Numbered from the stretch's first letter, positions 25,798 to 38,800 are shown. The stretch: DNA of 64,000 nucleotides from Dactylonectria macrodidyma (GCA_020744425.1 JAGMUV010000010.1:1612001-1676000); one strand, 5' to 3'. Numbers and translations: made by a program. Notes: a model not told the origin generated them from the letters alone.

Positions 25798-26592
25798 ATG
25801 GCTTCCGGCAAGACCCTCGCACTCGTCACCGGAGCGAACCAAGGAATCGGCTTCGCCATCTCCAAGAGGCTTGCGTCAGAACATGGATACTACGTTATCA
25901 TGACTGGAAGACGCGAAGACGACGTCAAGACGAAGGCTAAGCTCTTGCAGGACCTAGGTTTAGAGGTCGAAGCTCACGTTATGGAAATCACCTCTGATGC
26001 GTCAATCGATGCCGTTGTGCAAAACGTCGAGAGGTACAGCCAAACCCTGCGTTCGAGTGCCGGTCTTTAACTCTCTGTGTGCAATTTGATTAGAAAGTTT
26101 GGTCACCTCGATGTTCTTGTCAACAACGCAGGAATTGCCAGAGCCGTGCCGTCATCGAAATCTGTTCGCGCCGAGTACGAAACATTACTTGCAACCAACG
26201 TCATAGGCTCCTTGTCAGTCACAGAAAAGTTCCTGCCGCTCCTTTCCAAGTCTCAAACAACCAAGAGGGTCGTCTTTGTCTCTTCAGGAGCAGGTAGCAT
26301 CACCCAATGGTCAACTCCTGGCAGCCCTACTCGCGCTTTCAAGGCGCCGGCTTACGCTGTTAGCAAGTCAGCTGTCAACGCACTCTGCGTTCAATATGCA
26401 GTTGCGCACGAGGATGACAAGAGTTGGAAGTTTAATTGCTGTTGTCCAGGGTACTGTGCTACGAACCTAAATAGCTACAGGGGAGTAAGCACACCTGAGA
26501 CAGGCGCTGAGATCATTTGCCATCTCGCTACACTGGGAGAGGACGGGCCTACGGGGACCTACGTCAACATCCAAGGGTCAATCCCATGGTAG
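25798..26592 (+). CDS. Short-chain dehydrogenase/reductase
   Basis: NAD(P)H-dependent oxidoreductase of about 244 residues. The model is join(25798..26033, 26094..26592), with a 60-bp intron. The cofactor motif TGANQGIG starts at about residue 11, and the structural motif NNAG follows after the intron. The catalytic Ser lies in VVFVSSGAGS and the Tyr/Lys pair in YAVSK. Complete length and all catalytic residues suggest an active enzyme of the carbonyl-reductase-like classical SDR type. It carries no targeting signal, so it is probably cytosolic. Substrate unknown. Divergence from TF4 and proximity to the CCD, P450 and PKS make a tailoring role plausible, but this is inference. Confidence 0.92.
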
Positions 26593-26883
26593 AGAGGATA
26601 CTACGTACATGTTTGTTGTTGTTTTCGTCCATCTAGACCAGCAGGGTTGATCCTTCAGAGTGTACAGAGGCAAATGTACAACTACACATCTATCAATGCT
26701 TCAAGTTATCTACATATAAATAAGTTATCAAGGGCTTGAGAGTTCGTCTAATAGGCACTAAGTAAGGCCAGAAAACAAGACTTCTCAAATTTCAACACTG
26801 ATGCTAGTACCAATTACGTCTGTGCTAAATATTTTTTACACCAGCCTAGCCTAAGAGTCCATTATCAGTTTCTTGCTGTCTAG

Positions 26884-28500
26884 CTACTTAGCAATCTCGA
26901 GACTTGAGACCTCATCACTTGTAAGCCAGGTAGCGTGCACTCCGAAAGGAACCCGCTGCGGAAGGTGTAGTCGGGCAATCTCAACCATCTTGTGAGCATC
27001 AATGATGATCAGTTCGGCGCGATCATCGCTGATCAAGAGGTCCAAGAGGTAGCCATCATCCTCTGCCAGTCCACCAGCTCGGGGTACGAAGAGAGCCTCG
27101 CCGCCGTACATATCGCCATAGCTAAAGTAGGCTACCTCTTTCTTGTCGAGGAGGTCATACTTCAAAACTCCTTTACCCATGTACCCATCCACCTGTTCAT
27201 CCAGCAGATAGCAGTATCGGCTCTTGGAACCAACATAATCAAGATTGAGGCTTGGCCGTTCGTAGTGATGGTCAAGCAGCAGTTCTTCCTTGACAACTTC
27301 GCCACCGTCCAAATTTAGCGTCCAGGTCTTAACCTTGGCATGAGGCTCTTCTGGCGTGTGTATCGGAACGTCGCTTGGGTAGTCGTTGAAAACTGGAGAG
27401 AAAAGTACAATCTGGCGCGTTCCGTTCGGGCCAGTCTCTTCCCAGCCATTGATGACGTGCCAAATGCTACCCGCGTTGTTCGTGGTGAAGTATTGGACTT
27501 GATCCCCCTCTTTGAAGTTTCGAGAGATAACACCCCATCTCATGGTGTAGTTCAAGTCGAAAGCAAAAACGCTTCCGATATCCTTTGTTAGCCCCAATCC
27601 ATCCTGACGCATCGAGATATCCGGGAAAACGATGTAGTTCTTGGTCAGGAAGAAGTCATGAAGCCACGACATCTGGCCCCCTTTATGCGGAAAGGAAGCT
27701 TGGGAGTGGCGCAGACCTTGGGAAATACGACCTGCAAGGATCGAACTGCTCTTCGAATCGATGCTTAAGTTGTACATGTCTCCGCTAATAGGGTCAAATC
27801 GGGGATGGGCTGAGAACGGTCCTTCCCACTCCCCGTCCCATGTTTCGAGCTGGCCGCGGCCATCTAGTAGCAAGCGCCCAGACTGGTCCAGTCGAGTTTG
27901 TAGAACAAAAGCGTATCCAGTTTCCTGAAGACAGTATATGCGTCCGCTGTGATGCCGGATTGAAGTAGACCCTGGGGTAAGCTCATAATTGGAGAGTTCC
28001 GGAATCAGTCCTTTCTTCACTTTGGTTTGAAGTAGGCGGATTTTTTCGAGGGCATGCTTTCCGGCACCAGCAATATCGGAGAACTCAACAAAGATTTCGC
28101 GTCCGATCTTTCTCTCTAGCTCGAACCGAGGCGTTCGCACAAAGAAGTTGGAGTAGGTTGCCTCACCGTTGTTGATTTGTATCTGATGGATCATTCCAGC
28201 GCCCACAAATGCATGGACCCGCACCGAGGTAGGATTGAACTGGATGTTGGTCCCGTTCCGCAAGTAGACTCCTTCAAAGCCCTGAGGAAGCGTTCCGGTA
28301 ACCTTGACAGGCGCGTGAGAGAGCTCTTTATGAACCGGCTTGTAGCCTGGGACATTGTATACGGTTTGGCGGTTAAATTTTTCGACGTCGAGCCCGTCCA
28401 GCATGCGCTTTTCTTCCTGGTCAAGCGGCACAGGTTGCTGCCGGTCGAGGGAAAAGCTTTGTACACCCTTGGGCTTGCTCTCGATGCTAGAGAACGTCAT
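26884..28500 (-). CDS. Carotenoid cleavage oxygenase family protein
   Basis: Non-haem iron(II) dioxygenase of the RPE65/carotenoid cleavage oxygenase family, 538 residues in one exon. The four iron-binding histidines of the beta-propeller are visible: His232 (SAHPRFD), His281 (WLHDFF), His348 (IWHVING) and His522 (GVHATW). The Glu468 region (GGEALFVPR) corresponds to the conserved second-shell block. There is no signal peptide. The family oxidatively cleaves a conjugated double bond, giving two carbonyl products; fungal members act on carotenoids, apocarotenals or stilbenes. No other carotenoid gene (phytoene synthase, desaturase, cyclase) is in the window, so the substrate is open. A TATA-like ATATAAATA lies about 115 bp upstream. 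It is convergent with the SDR and divergent from the P450. Confidence 0.95.
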   Translation of the reverse strand: MTFSSIESKPKGVQSFSLDRQQPVPLDQEEKRMLDGLDVEKFNRQTVYNVPGYKPVHKELSHAPVKVTGTLPQGFEGVYLRNGTNIQFNPTSVRVHAFVGAGMIHQIQINNGEATYSNFFVRTPRFELERKIGREIFVEFSDIAGAGKHALEKIRLLQTKVKKGLIPELSNYELTPGSTSIRHHSGRIYCLQETGYAFVLQTRLDQSGRLLLDGRGQLETWDGEWEGPFSAHPRFDPISGDMYNLSIDSKSSSILAGRISQGLRHSQASFPHKGGQMSWLHDFFLTKNYIVFPDISMRQDGLGLTKDIGSVFAFDLNYTMRWGVISRNFKEGDQVQYFTTNNAGSIWHVINGWEETGPNGTRQIVLFSPVFNDYPSDVPIHTPEEPHAKVKTWTLNLDGGEVVKEELLLDHHYERPSLNLDYVGSKSRYCYLLDEQVDGYMGKGVLKYDLLDKKEVAYFSYGDMYGGEALFVPRAGGLAEDDGYLLDLLISDDRAELIIIDAHKMVEIARLHLPQRVPFGVHATWLTSDEVSSLEIAK

Positions 28501-30145
28501 GTTGAATGCATGAATAGTATTTGCAGGATGGAGGATAGAATAAATTTGATCTGTGGATGCTTAAGATAAGACTGACAAGAGCTAGGCGGAGCAGGAGGCT
28601 GCTTTGCCCATATTTATATTCTCTACAAACTTTGATATGTGCCATGCTGTGATAGATTGGCAGTTAAGTTCCTGGGTCGGGAACCCGGAGTCGCGGCTTG
28701 GGTCTCGGCCATAGAAACTTCATTCAATCCATCCGGTCTTGTCGCGTTGCAGTTGGCGATAGCAACAACTTCCGGGGGCGTCAGCTCAATTCGGCTTTAT
28801 GACGATTGGCTAAACCACATGAGCTTGTCTGGCGAATCAAGTGGGAAAAGCTGGCTCGGCATTGAGGGATAATCCCGAATAAATTCCCGCGGGTTTAGTT
28901 GTGTTGTGAGGGGACGCTAAAACCAAACTCCACCACAACATGAAATGCCGAACACGAAGTTCGTGACCGTAGAATGACGATTGTTGCCGACCAAAGGCAT
29001 AATAAATGGAGTCAGGTACATTCATTGGATCCTCTTGCATGCGTAGTTCATTGATTGAGGTTCAATGCTAGCAAGCAGTCATCGCGAGTGTTTGAAGCGA
29101 GAGTGCGGGCGCAAATGCTGTTCGAGTTTTAGCCAAAGGTAAAACCAAAGCCGAGCGGAGATTGGGGGCGAAAATTGTCCTTAAATATCATTGAATGAGA
29201 TTATATATAAAAGCCGACTTCCGAGCAAATTTCGGATGAAGTTTCTCTTGATGAAAATTCCAGGATTTTTACCTGTAGGATGCCGTCCATCTTTTGTCAG
29301 CTTTGGTCGTCATATAAAACACCGCTCCAGACAGCAAAGCAGCCTGGCCCTTTCTGTCATGAAAGTCTCATTGACTTCACTTAGCTGACCATCACTTGCC
29401 CACAAAACAAGGACTTCCTTACTCTCAACATCCAAGTTCCCCAATCGCTTATACCTACTGTGGTCTCCTAGATCTACCCTCTCTAATATTCGCATTTGAA
29501 CTCCTGGAGAGTTCTTTGGCACACTGGTTGCGTACATCGGAGGAACAGCTTCCGCGAAAATCCAAGCAGGTTCTGGGATCTCCTGCCAGTCCCGATATCC
29601 ATGGACTCCGCGGAGTTTGGATTTGGGGCTACCGTCGCATCCACAAATTTACTAGGATACGCGGGTATCGTGTCCACTCATGGTGAGGATGATCCTGGGC
29701 GGATAAATATGCCGGAGAACCGGCAGGCAAGCTAGATACCATATTGCTGATCTGTCCAGAACTAGATCGGCCTTTTTGTGCCTTAGCATTGCCCCGATCT
29801 GTATCCGCAGAGACTAGGTGGTACTGGAGAGTAACATTCTCTGCAGTCCCACATTCTGCCGAGGCTCTCTGCAACGTGTTCCCCACCAAGCCGACGATCT
29901 CTACCTTTGAAGCTGTCAAGTTGCTGTTGGAAACTGTGCTCGCATGAGGAATGTCTGAAGGCATATCCACTTGACGTGTTACTGACGATTTGATTTGAGC
30001 ACTGTTGATTGAAACTGAAATGGAAGCCGTTGGTGGCCCGCCGGGAGCGACAAGCTGGATGATGAGTGACGGGAATATAAGTACCCTAGAGCATCTCATC
30101 CAGACAGGTCATTGACAAACGACAGTTCTCATACTTTCAATCCTC
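28501..30145. other. Intergenic stretch, CCD to P450
   Basis: This 1.6-kb gap holds the upstream regions of the CCD (minus) and P450 (plus). Minus-strand frames at 29310-29537 and 29629-30099 (156 codons) are open but show no recognised domain, and their links are unclear. I treat them as unproven. GC-rich inverted patches occur at about 28670-28700 (GGGTCGGGAACCCGG) and 28880-28895 (CCCGCGGG). Confidence 0.4.
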
Positions 30146-31919
30146 ATGTATTCTCTTACCACGAATATCCCCTTGCGGCCAATTTTGGCTGTCCAGCTTG
30201 TGATCCTACTTTGCTTTGCGGTATGTCATTTGGGCAGGCTAGTGGAGATTGAAGTCTTGTGTCTTAGGACATTAAAAACCATCTTCTCAATCTATATGTG
30301 GACAGATTAGACTGAATCCGTCATTAGGTTACCTGCTACTTTTTTGGCATAGTTATCTACAATGTCTTTTTTCATCCACTGCGAAAATATCCTGGTCCCA
30401 GACTCTGGGCTGCCACTCGTATCCCCTTCGCTATGACGAGTACGTCTGGCAGATCGCACGAGAAGGTGCTCCAACTGCACCAGACGTACGGATCCGTTGT
30501 TCGAGTAGCTCCTGATGAGCTTTCATTCAACAGCCCAGAAGCATGGAACGACATCATGGGTCACCGCAAGCGCGGTCAGGAGGAATACGGCAAAGACCCC
30601 GACTTCTGGAAGTCGCAGAAACACAGCGTTATCAGCGCCAACCGTGAGAACCACTCTCGTATGAGGCGAGTACTTTCTCACGGATTCTCTGCTCAAGCGA
30701 TGCTCGCACAGCAGCCACTTATTCAAAGCTACGTCTCACTCTTGATCGAAAAGCTACACGACGCTTGTGACGGAGGTAGCGCACCCTTAGAGATGACTTC
30801 GTGGTATAACTGGACTACGTTCGACATCATTGGTGACTTGGCATTCGGAGAGCCTTTTGGATGCCTACAGGACTCGGCATATCATCCCTGGGTGTCTCTC
30901 ATCTTTGATCGGATCCGAGGCAACGCCATCAATGCTGTTCTGCGCAAGTACCCATGTAGTGACCTTTTGATCAGGATGCTAGTCTCAAAGGAAGCGATCC
31001 GAAGGTTCCGGGCTCATTTCGAGCTGACAAAAGAGAAAGTGGCGCAGCGCCTTGCTCTAGAAGACGGCCGTCATGATTTCATGGAGGTCATGGTGAATAC
31101 CCGCGAAAGTCTGGTGAGTCTCTGCAAATACCTGTACCAACCATGGCCTCGGCCGCTTATAGTTTACCTAGAAACTCTCATACCCCGAGATCCTTGACAA
31201 CTCTAGCCTTCTAATCATCGCCGGTTCCGAGACGACTGCTACGACTTTGTCAGCCGTTACCTATTTTCTCGCCACTCACAAGGAAGTGATGAACAAGCTA
31301 GCAGAAGAAGTCAGGTCTATTTTCAACAGTGAAGACGAGATTGATCTTCTGAGCGTTCAAAAACTATCCTACATGATGGCTGTCCTCAACGAAACTCTTC
31401 GTATTTTCCCACCTGTGCCTACCGCCATTCCTCGCAAGGCACCAGCGGGAGGAGACACAATCCAAGGACAATATGTACCTGCTGGTGTCAGTACTAGTCT
31501 AATCAAGTCCTTACCTCGAATTCTGACGTTCAATAGACCATCATCGGCATCTGGCAATGGCCCATGTATCACAACCCAGAAAACTTTTCACTTCCACATT
31601 CCTTCATTCCTGAGAGATGGCTCGATGACCCACGTTTTGATCAAGACCGGAAAGAAGGGTTTCAACCATTTTCCTTTGGCCCTCGCAACTGCCTTGGTAA
31701 AAAGTGAGTACATCTGAAAGTTTTCGTGTGTTTTTCTAACCTGTGAGCGTCGTTAGTCTTGCATTTGCTGAGATGCGACTCATCCTGGCGAGAATCGTTT
31801 GGAACTTTGATATGTCCCTTGATGCGAGAAGTGAGGGCTGGTTACAAAGAAATCGGGCTTTCACTCTTTGGATGAAACCCAACCTCTACATATACCTTAC
31901 GCCGAGAAGAACCGCGTAG
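30146..31919 (+). CDS. Cytochrome P450 monooxygenase
   Basis: Membrane-anchored fungal class II P450 of about 501 residues. The model is join(30146..30220, 30328..31113, 31172..31486, 31537..31703, 31757..31919). The N terminus has a hydrophobic anchor (about residues 8-40) followed by the hinge HPLRKYPGPRLW. The I-helix motif AGSETT is at 304-309, ExxR is E361-R364 (ETLR), PERW follows in FIPERW, and the haem loop is FSFGPRNCLG with ligand Cys444. The protein ends YIYLTPRRTA. All family landmarks are present, so the gene looks functional. The continuous frame through 31487-31536 is misleading: only removing that 50-bp intron gives PERW and the haem loop. It needs a P450 reductase encoded elsewhere. 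It is the nearest intact gene upstream of the PKS on the same strand and a likely tailoring oxidase. Confidence 0.95.
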
Positions 31920-32849
31920 GAGGCAACAACTATTAGGTTTACTGTAGAGGGCAACAACCGTTCACCAGTTCTATCGCATCGGTGACCAAGAATAGCTCGA
32001 AGCATGGTCCACGCCGGATCCATAAACTGGATTTTCCTGGATCATTTGTCTAGTTTCATCCCCTACCGCCTTCTTGAACTCTTTTCACGTCACTTCATAC
32101 CATATAGCCTTCAGAAACAAGCCAAATTACTATATAACCATACTAGATGATGATATGGGCCTCGAAACACAATTTAGGATCAAACTTGGCTCCCAGCCGA
32201 ATAGGCTTCGTGACATTATTTCCGTCCATCCGAATCCTGCTTGGTAATAGTCGGCGTAATCCGTAGCCGGGCGAAAGTTTAAGACCACTCTTGATTTATC
32301 AGACGATTCTTCAATCGCATTCGGAGCCGGATTGGTGCCAGGATCGTCTCCCAAAGGGACCACGGGACTTTTCTTAGCCAGACATTTTGCAGTCTTGGCT
32401 TCTTCGGAAGACGCATCTAACCCACAACTAACTTCAATCACGAGACATCGTCATGTCCACGGCGGCCTGGTTAATTCATGGTTGTGGCGCTACTCGTCTC
32501 AAACTGATCGATGTTAGTTTGCTCACTGTTTTAGGGATTAGTGGCTTGGGCTGAGGACGAATGCCAATTCGAACACCAGACATGTGCTCTTAGCAATGGA
32601 CTTACTGCACTTTCCAAGATCCGTAAACCCCTGAATGTAGACCCATAATTAGTCATCGCTAAATCCAGGCACGAGCACCGCAGCCCAGTGCTGCTTTGAA
32701 GTTCCTAATATCGAAGAGCACTGGTTATGGAACCCTAACTCCAACTCGCCTTAACGTAATCAAAGACGCGCAATAGATCAAATCTAGGAGTGGTCCCGCT
32801 TTAGTCAAGTCCTAGGCTCTAGGAAAATTGAGCACCCATGAAAGATTCT
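31920..32849. other. Intergenic stretch downstream of the P450
   Basis: No recognisable gene is present. A 103-codon minus-strand frame at 32130-32441 has no domain and lies downstream, in the same orientation, of the relic at 32850-34420, so it may be part of that decayed locus. Confidence 0.35.
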
Positions 32850-34420
32850 CGATGACCATACGACTCACCGTCCGTGTTGAATGCTTGGAATACGATGACG
32901 ACGACCTCTCCATCGCTTTCAAGCTTTGCATGTCGTGATACTAATCTTTCACCAATGAGGCGCTTGGATTGATGGTCGAGGTCGAGACCTCTTTTGCGGA
33001 TGGTTTTAAGATATTCTGGTTCAGATGATGCTCAGATAATCCATCCATCATATGACACGACCTCGCAGTCGAACGGCTTCCAGGGATCAGAGATACAGCA
33101 AGTATTTTGGGATAACCATGAGAATGCACCGGTAACGGTTGTTCCAGTAGCCCTTACGCGCGGATTGCTGGCACCAACGACTTAACTACAGATTAATTTG
33201 GTCATTATGATAATGGCATCGTACTCGTGGCCCTGAACTACGTTGAGCTCGGAGAATCGATTCATAAGTGACTTTTTGAAGTAAGGCTCACGGTACCTGA
33301 CGCTAACCGGATGTGCATTTGAATCAACGGTTGCGGGTGTGAGGAGGCGACAGTTAGATGAGCAACAAGTATATCTTCGTGCGGTGTGAGATACGTCAAA
33401 GACCCATCCAAGCCAAGACACTGACCACACACTGCTTGAATTATACCAAGATTTGGAAGCGGAATGGTGCGGAATTGTTCAATCGGCTCCTCGATAAAAG
33501 AAATCCATCGCCCAGAAGCCGCGGTCTGTCCAGCTGTCCAAACCTACCACATGCCATGGCTTTCAACACTTGTGGGATGGCTAAATTGAGTGCACTTTTA
33601 TCAAGCCCCGATGTTTCTCGGAGCCCGGTGCGAGAAGTTGAGTGACGACCTTGAGCTAGTGATGAATTGTAGCCTTTATAGGATGCGGCTTGAAATTCTT
33701 CTCATCAACAACAATGACTGTAATGATAGGTGACGGATTTCTCTATTCTATAATGGATTTTTCTTTGCCCTCGAGACATCTCTGAGCATGGAAATGCTTT
33801 GATTGGGAATGAAGTTTGTCTTGACGACTGGGGCCAATAGTAACTGGGGCCTAGCGATAGAATGACTGGAATCACAGCGTACGGATCTAGCTTCGAGGCT
33901 GCCAAGGGTATTCTTTTAGATGCCGCGCTTTCGGCAACCCCGCACGCTTCAATTTTGAGCTCTTCAACGTAGCTTGGAGTGTCATGGCTCCTTGGAAGGG
34001 GTCGAGAGTCGTAACGAGCGTGACTGCTAGTTCCAGGAAGTTGACACCAGCTTGACTCGTGCCTAACTGTGTCGCACAGTCATGTGGAGGATAGCCGACG
34101 GAAGCCTTCAGAAAATGAACGGGAACAGGTTCTGGTGTCGGGACCACGGTGTACATGGTTTTTTCGGCTGTCACAGTAAATAGGTAGTGTACTCCTTAAT
34201 TCCTCTCACGCGCCAATAGCTTCGGCTTGCTCGTTGTCGCTTGATGCTGCGTGCATGATATCCTGGAAGAGTTGGAATGAACATGCTAAGGCTGAGCTAA
34301 GGCGCATTGCGCTGAATCGGGACCTTTGACATGGTGGTAACAGCTCGAACCACAAGATTCCTTCAATAATAGACAGTATATGACGGAACAAGGCAGCTAA
34401 TGAGATTTGGTCTTGCAAAC
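32850..34420 (-). pseudogene. Decayed coding region, weakly helicase-like
   Basis: Minus-strand frames spread over this stretch look once-coding, such as LFRHILSIIEGILWFELLPP near 34370, VTTLDPFQGAM near 34010, and LNVVQGHEYDAIIIMTKLI near 33220. The last resembles the QGxExDxIII motif of UPF1-like superfamily 1 helicases, but no Walker A motif is visible and many stops and shifts intervene. I cannot assign the family with confidence. It separates the P450 from the PKS. Confidence 0.3.
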
Positions 34421-35875
34421 AGCCAAACTAGGATACCTCGTCACGAAATCAACAGGGTTTGCGCTAAAAATTGGAAACTTTGCGAGGGTACTGCAGGTCC
34501 ATTTGCTAAAGCAGATACCGAGATTGATCCAGTAAGCGGCTGTAGAAAGCGACTTAGCTAATTCTGATCAGAGAATGCAACACTGACCTACTATTCTCTA
34601 AGCTCTACACGCCTCTTCTGAAGCGTCAAAATAGACTGATGGAGAACAAGACCCATAGAATCCGTGTAAGCATTTGAGGCTGCATTACAGAGGCATTTCT
34701 AGCGTCTACGTAATATCCTGTCACATAAGAGTGATCGGAACGTGGGCCGCCTCCCGAAGCCGAACTTCAATAGAGCATCACCTCGACACTGCATTATTTC
34801 TAGCGCCAGGCGTGAAGACCCGATGGCGGATGAACCCTTCCTTGAAAGAAATTGATGACAGCCATCTCGTCCTCTTAGAGGTTCTCGCATATCGAGTTTT
34901 GAGTGCCACCATGAGAGAGGTAGGATCCGCGCCCACTTTCCGAGATTATTGATGACGGGATCAAAAGTAGTATCTCGTAACACTTCCGGATATGCATCAG
35001 ACCATTCCAGCCCTTGTTAGCCTTACACTAGTCAACCTGCTAGTGTCACGGCAGAATACTCGGCACCCACCACCCATTACACACCACCATGCTTGACCAG
35101 AACATAGCGTAGTGTGGTTATACACTACCCGCAATTTGGTTTCACAGAAGAGGACCTGGTCGACTGGTGAATGCGAAGAGCCTACTAGTTCCAATTGCGA
35201 GATTCTATAAGACAACACCCCTTTTTGGTGCCCTTCTTCAACTTCTAGAGAAAGAGTAAAGACGAGTGTAAAAGCTGTGTCAACTCATTGATCCTGGTTG
35301 TGTTCATAGGATTCGGCAGACTTTGCGCCACATCGACATACGCGCCTTGTAGGAATCCCTGTTGCATTTCATCCTTCGCGCCGGTTGATTGTCTTCGATC
35401 CTTCGACGCGCAACCTTCGGGGCTAATATTAACCCCCCTCTTTCGGGTGAGACGGGACGGAAAGCATGCCAATAGGTCGCTGGTTGTGCGATAGAGATGT
35501 GGTCAGCCATCTTGCCGATAGCTATCTCAACCACACCATCTCTTTGATGCAGCACTCCCAGTGGCAGCTCATCAATCCTTGAACGTAAGCAACGTCTCAT
35601 CTTCCATGTCATCCTAGGCAGGCAGAAACTCGCCACAAGCAACGATACGCCGCTATGCTTAGTTCGCCATAGTCTAACGATGAATACACATATAAAGCAT
35701 ACAGAGCAGGCGTCTCTCTTTTCAAAAGGCAACCGAGAAAGTCTAGGACGCATGATATCGTTTTGCTCTTATCTTGACACAATTTCTCAGCGCTGCCTTC
35801 TTACCAAGCTCAAGTAAAGATTATACTCGGAGCCTCTCAGGCTCATTAGTAGACATCAATTTTTCATCAATCAGC
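34421..35875. promoter_or_regulatory. Upstream region of the NR-PKS
   Basis: No supportable gene lies in this 1.45 kb. A 149-codon minus-strand frame (35304-35753) has no domain. A TATAAAG sequence lies at about 35692, roughly 184 bp before the chosen PKS start, and a pyrimidine-rich stretch follows. The open frame beginning at 35774 starts with TTG and is ignored. Confidence 0.4.
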
Positions 35876-38800
35876 ATGGAAGAGAACACAATGGCGCCTA
35901 ATATGGGCGTCAAGCTCAAAAGTCTCTCGGCAGGTTTCTTTTGCCCGCAAGCGAAAGCACCAGACGGAGAATACCTCGATGCTCTGCACTCATTCCTCGC
36001 TGGGAACAAACACGGTCAGGCTCTGTTGTCAGAGATCACAGCTCTCAAGACAGCCAACATCTGGTCCGTATTTGCTACTGCCAGAGACGACATCAAGGGC
36101 TTCAGTCGTGGCCCCGATTATATCGATCTACTGTTCAACTGGGCAACGGAGAAAGCCTCGGAACCCATTTCGGAAGTTCTATCTGGCATCATTGCTCTTC
36201 CGCTGCTCATCATTGTCCAAATTGGGCAGTACCTGCGCTTTCTTGATTTCCATGGAATGAAACACCAGGAATTTCTAGAGGATGTTAGACCTGGAGGGTT
36301 GCAAGGCTTCTGCGGTGGATTGGCGGTACGTCACTTGAGTCATCATCTTCAGGGAAATCATCAAAGACTAACTGCAGCAGTCTGCCATGGCCATCTCCTG
36401 CGCCAAAGACGAAGCCGAAGTCGTCATGCATACCGCCACTGCACTTCGAATCTTCGTCGGTTTAGGCGCGTACAGCGAGATTGCGGACAAGACTGGCGAC
36501 ACCGGATCTACGACTCTGGCCGTGAGACTCAAGTACGAAAGTCAAGGCGAAGAGATCACCCGCCGGTTTCCTGGGACATATGTATCATCAATCCCTATGC
36601 CGCTTGCCGTCGGCATCGTCGGGCCAGCCCACACGCTTCATGAGCTCTTCTGCTATGCGAAAGATCACGAGGGTCTTCAGGTGCAGAAATTGGAGGTCAG
36701 GGGCAAGGTTCACAATCCGGAGAATGAGCATCTTGCCATTGAATTTTGTCAGTTCTGCCGTGGCAGGCCGGAGTTACAACTCCCAGATGCTTCAAGCCTC
36801 CAAGTACCAGTTCGATCAAATAGGACTACGCAGAAAATCGCCCATGGTTCTCTCACCGAGGAGCTTGTCAGAACCGTCTTGGTATACCGTTGTGAGTGGT
36901 ACAAGATACTCACCGAGGTTGCCAAAGATGTCTCACAAGAACAATGCCGCGAACCTACCTTCGTCTACATTGGACTCACGGATTCTGTGTCACTCGCTCC
37001 ATTTCATACACTCGGTCTTCAACCCACCAAATTCGGAGCAAGCAGTCTCATTAAACGCGACCAAGTACTACGGGTACTAGGTACTCCCAGCTTCCCAGAT
37101 GACGCTCTAGCTGTGGTGGGAGCATCGTGTCGCCTCCCCGGTGCCAATAACCTCCAGGAACTGTGGGATATGGTTGCGACGGGGACCGACTGCCATGAAA
37201 AGCTCCCAACTAACAGATTCGACCTACACGGCGGTTATCGGGCAGCCCAGAGCGGCGCCTTTGCCAATGAACGCACCTTTTATGGTAACTTCATTGACGA
37301 CATTCAGCGCTTTGATAATGCATTCTTTGGAATCAACCCGCGTGAAGCAGCAAACATGGACCCGCAGCAACGTATTCTTCTCGAACTCGCCTATGAGGCA
37401 CTTGATGATGCTGGATATCTTGCAAAGCATCGCCGAGAGGATGGAGACGATGTTGGCTGCTTCATTGGGGCCAGCTTTGTCGAGTATCTAGACAACACTA
37501 CAGCCCACGCCCCCACTGCATATACGTCTACAGGTACAATTCGCGCTTTTCTGTGCGGCCGACTGAGTTACCATTTCGGTTGGTCTGGCCCTAGTGAGGT
37601 AATAGATACCGCCTGTTCTTCATCTCTCGTTGCCATCAATCGCGCCTGCAAAGCTGTTCAGGCGGGAGAATGCCGCATGGCCCTGACCGGAGGCATTAAC
37701 ATCATCACGGGCACGACCAACTATTTCGACTTGGCCAAAGCTGGTTTTCTAAGCCCTACAGGCCAATGCAAGCCGTTTGATGCATCCGCTGACGGCTATT
37801 GTCGGTCCGACGGTGCCGGCCTCGTGGTTGTCAAGAAGCTTCAACATGCTCTGGCCGATGGGGACGCTATCATGGGTGTCATCCCTGCTATCGCTACCAA
37901 CCAAGGTGGGCTTTCGTCTTCTATCACGGTGCCAGAATCTGCTGCTCAGAAGGCGCTGTATCAAAAAGTGCTCCAGCAAGCCGGCCTTCAACCCGAAAAC
38001 ATCAGTTATGTTGAGGCCCATGGCACTGGGACCCAGGCAGGTGACCCTCTGGAAATTGAGAGCATTCGATCCGTTTTTGGGAAAAGATCTTTAAATTCCG
38101 GCCAATACGCCCTTTCCATTGGATCTGTAAAGGGAAATCTAGGTCACTGCGAGACTGCTGCCGGTGTCGCAGGGCTACTCAAGGTCTTGGCCATGATTAA
38201 GCATCACCATATCCCGCCTCAGGCCAGTCACAGCAGTCTCAACCCCAAGATACAACCTCTGGAGCCTGATGGCCTTGAGATCGCCCTCTCGCTTCGTCAG
38301 TGGAATGCTCCCTTTCGGGCGGCAATGGTGAACAGCTACGGCGCGGCCGGTTCAAACTGCGCTCTACTATGCTGTGAGATGTCACCTGCTCCCAGAGGCA
38401 GAGAAACAATAGAGCTCAGCAATATGAAGTTCCCTCTTCTCCTCAGTGCCGCCTCCGAAGAAGCCTTGGTTGAAAACTGCCGGACTTTGGGAAAATATCT
38501 GCGTCAACAAAAAGAGACGCCGCACCTCGCCGACATTGCATTGACCATGAACAGCCGGAGACGACTCTCCAAATTCCGAACGAGCATTGAAGCCAAGAGT
38601 GTCGAGGAGGGGGCCGATCTACTTGAATCTCTCAAGCTAGATGCTATTTTCGAAGCCCAGAAGCAGCCCAAGCCCATTGTCTTTGCATTCAGCGGACAGT
38701 TCGATAACAAAGTCGGCTTGGATAGATCTTTTTACGATCATGTACCTACTTTCCGATTACACCTGGATGCCTGTGACGCGGAAATTAGGAAGCTTGGATA

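Noticed and set aside
29629..30099. 156-codon minus-strand frame upstream of the P450
   Set aside because: Open but without any family resemblance; it overlaps the likely P450 promoter. Not enough to call a gene.
35304..35753. 149-codon minus-strand frame upstream of the PKS
   Set aside because: No domain, and it covers the PKS promoter region including the TATAAAG. Treated as chance.
35774..35875. N-terminal extension of the PKS frame
   Set aside because: The frame opens at TTG. The first ATG at 35876 gives a normal SAT start.
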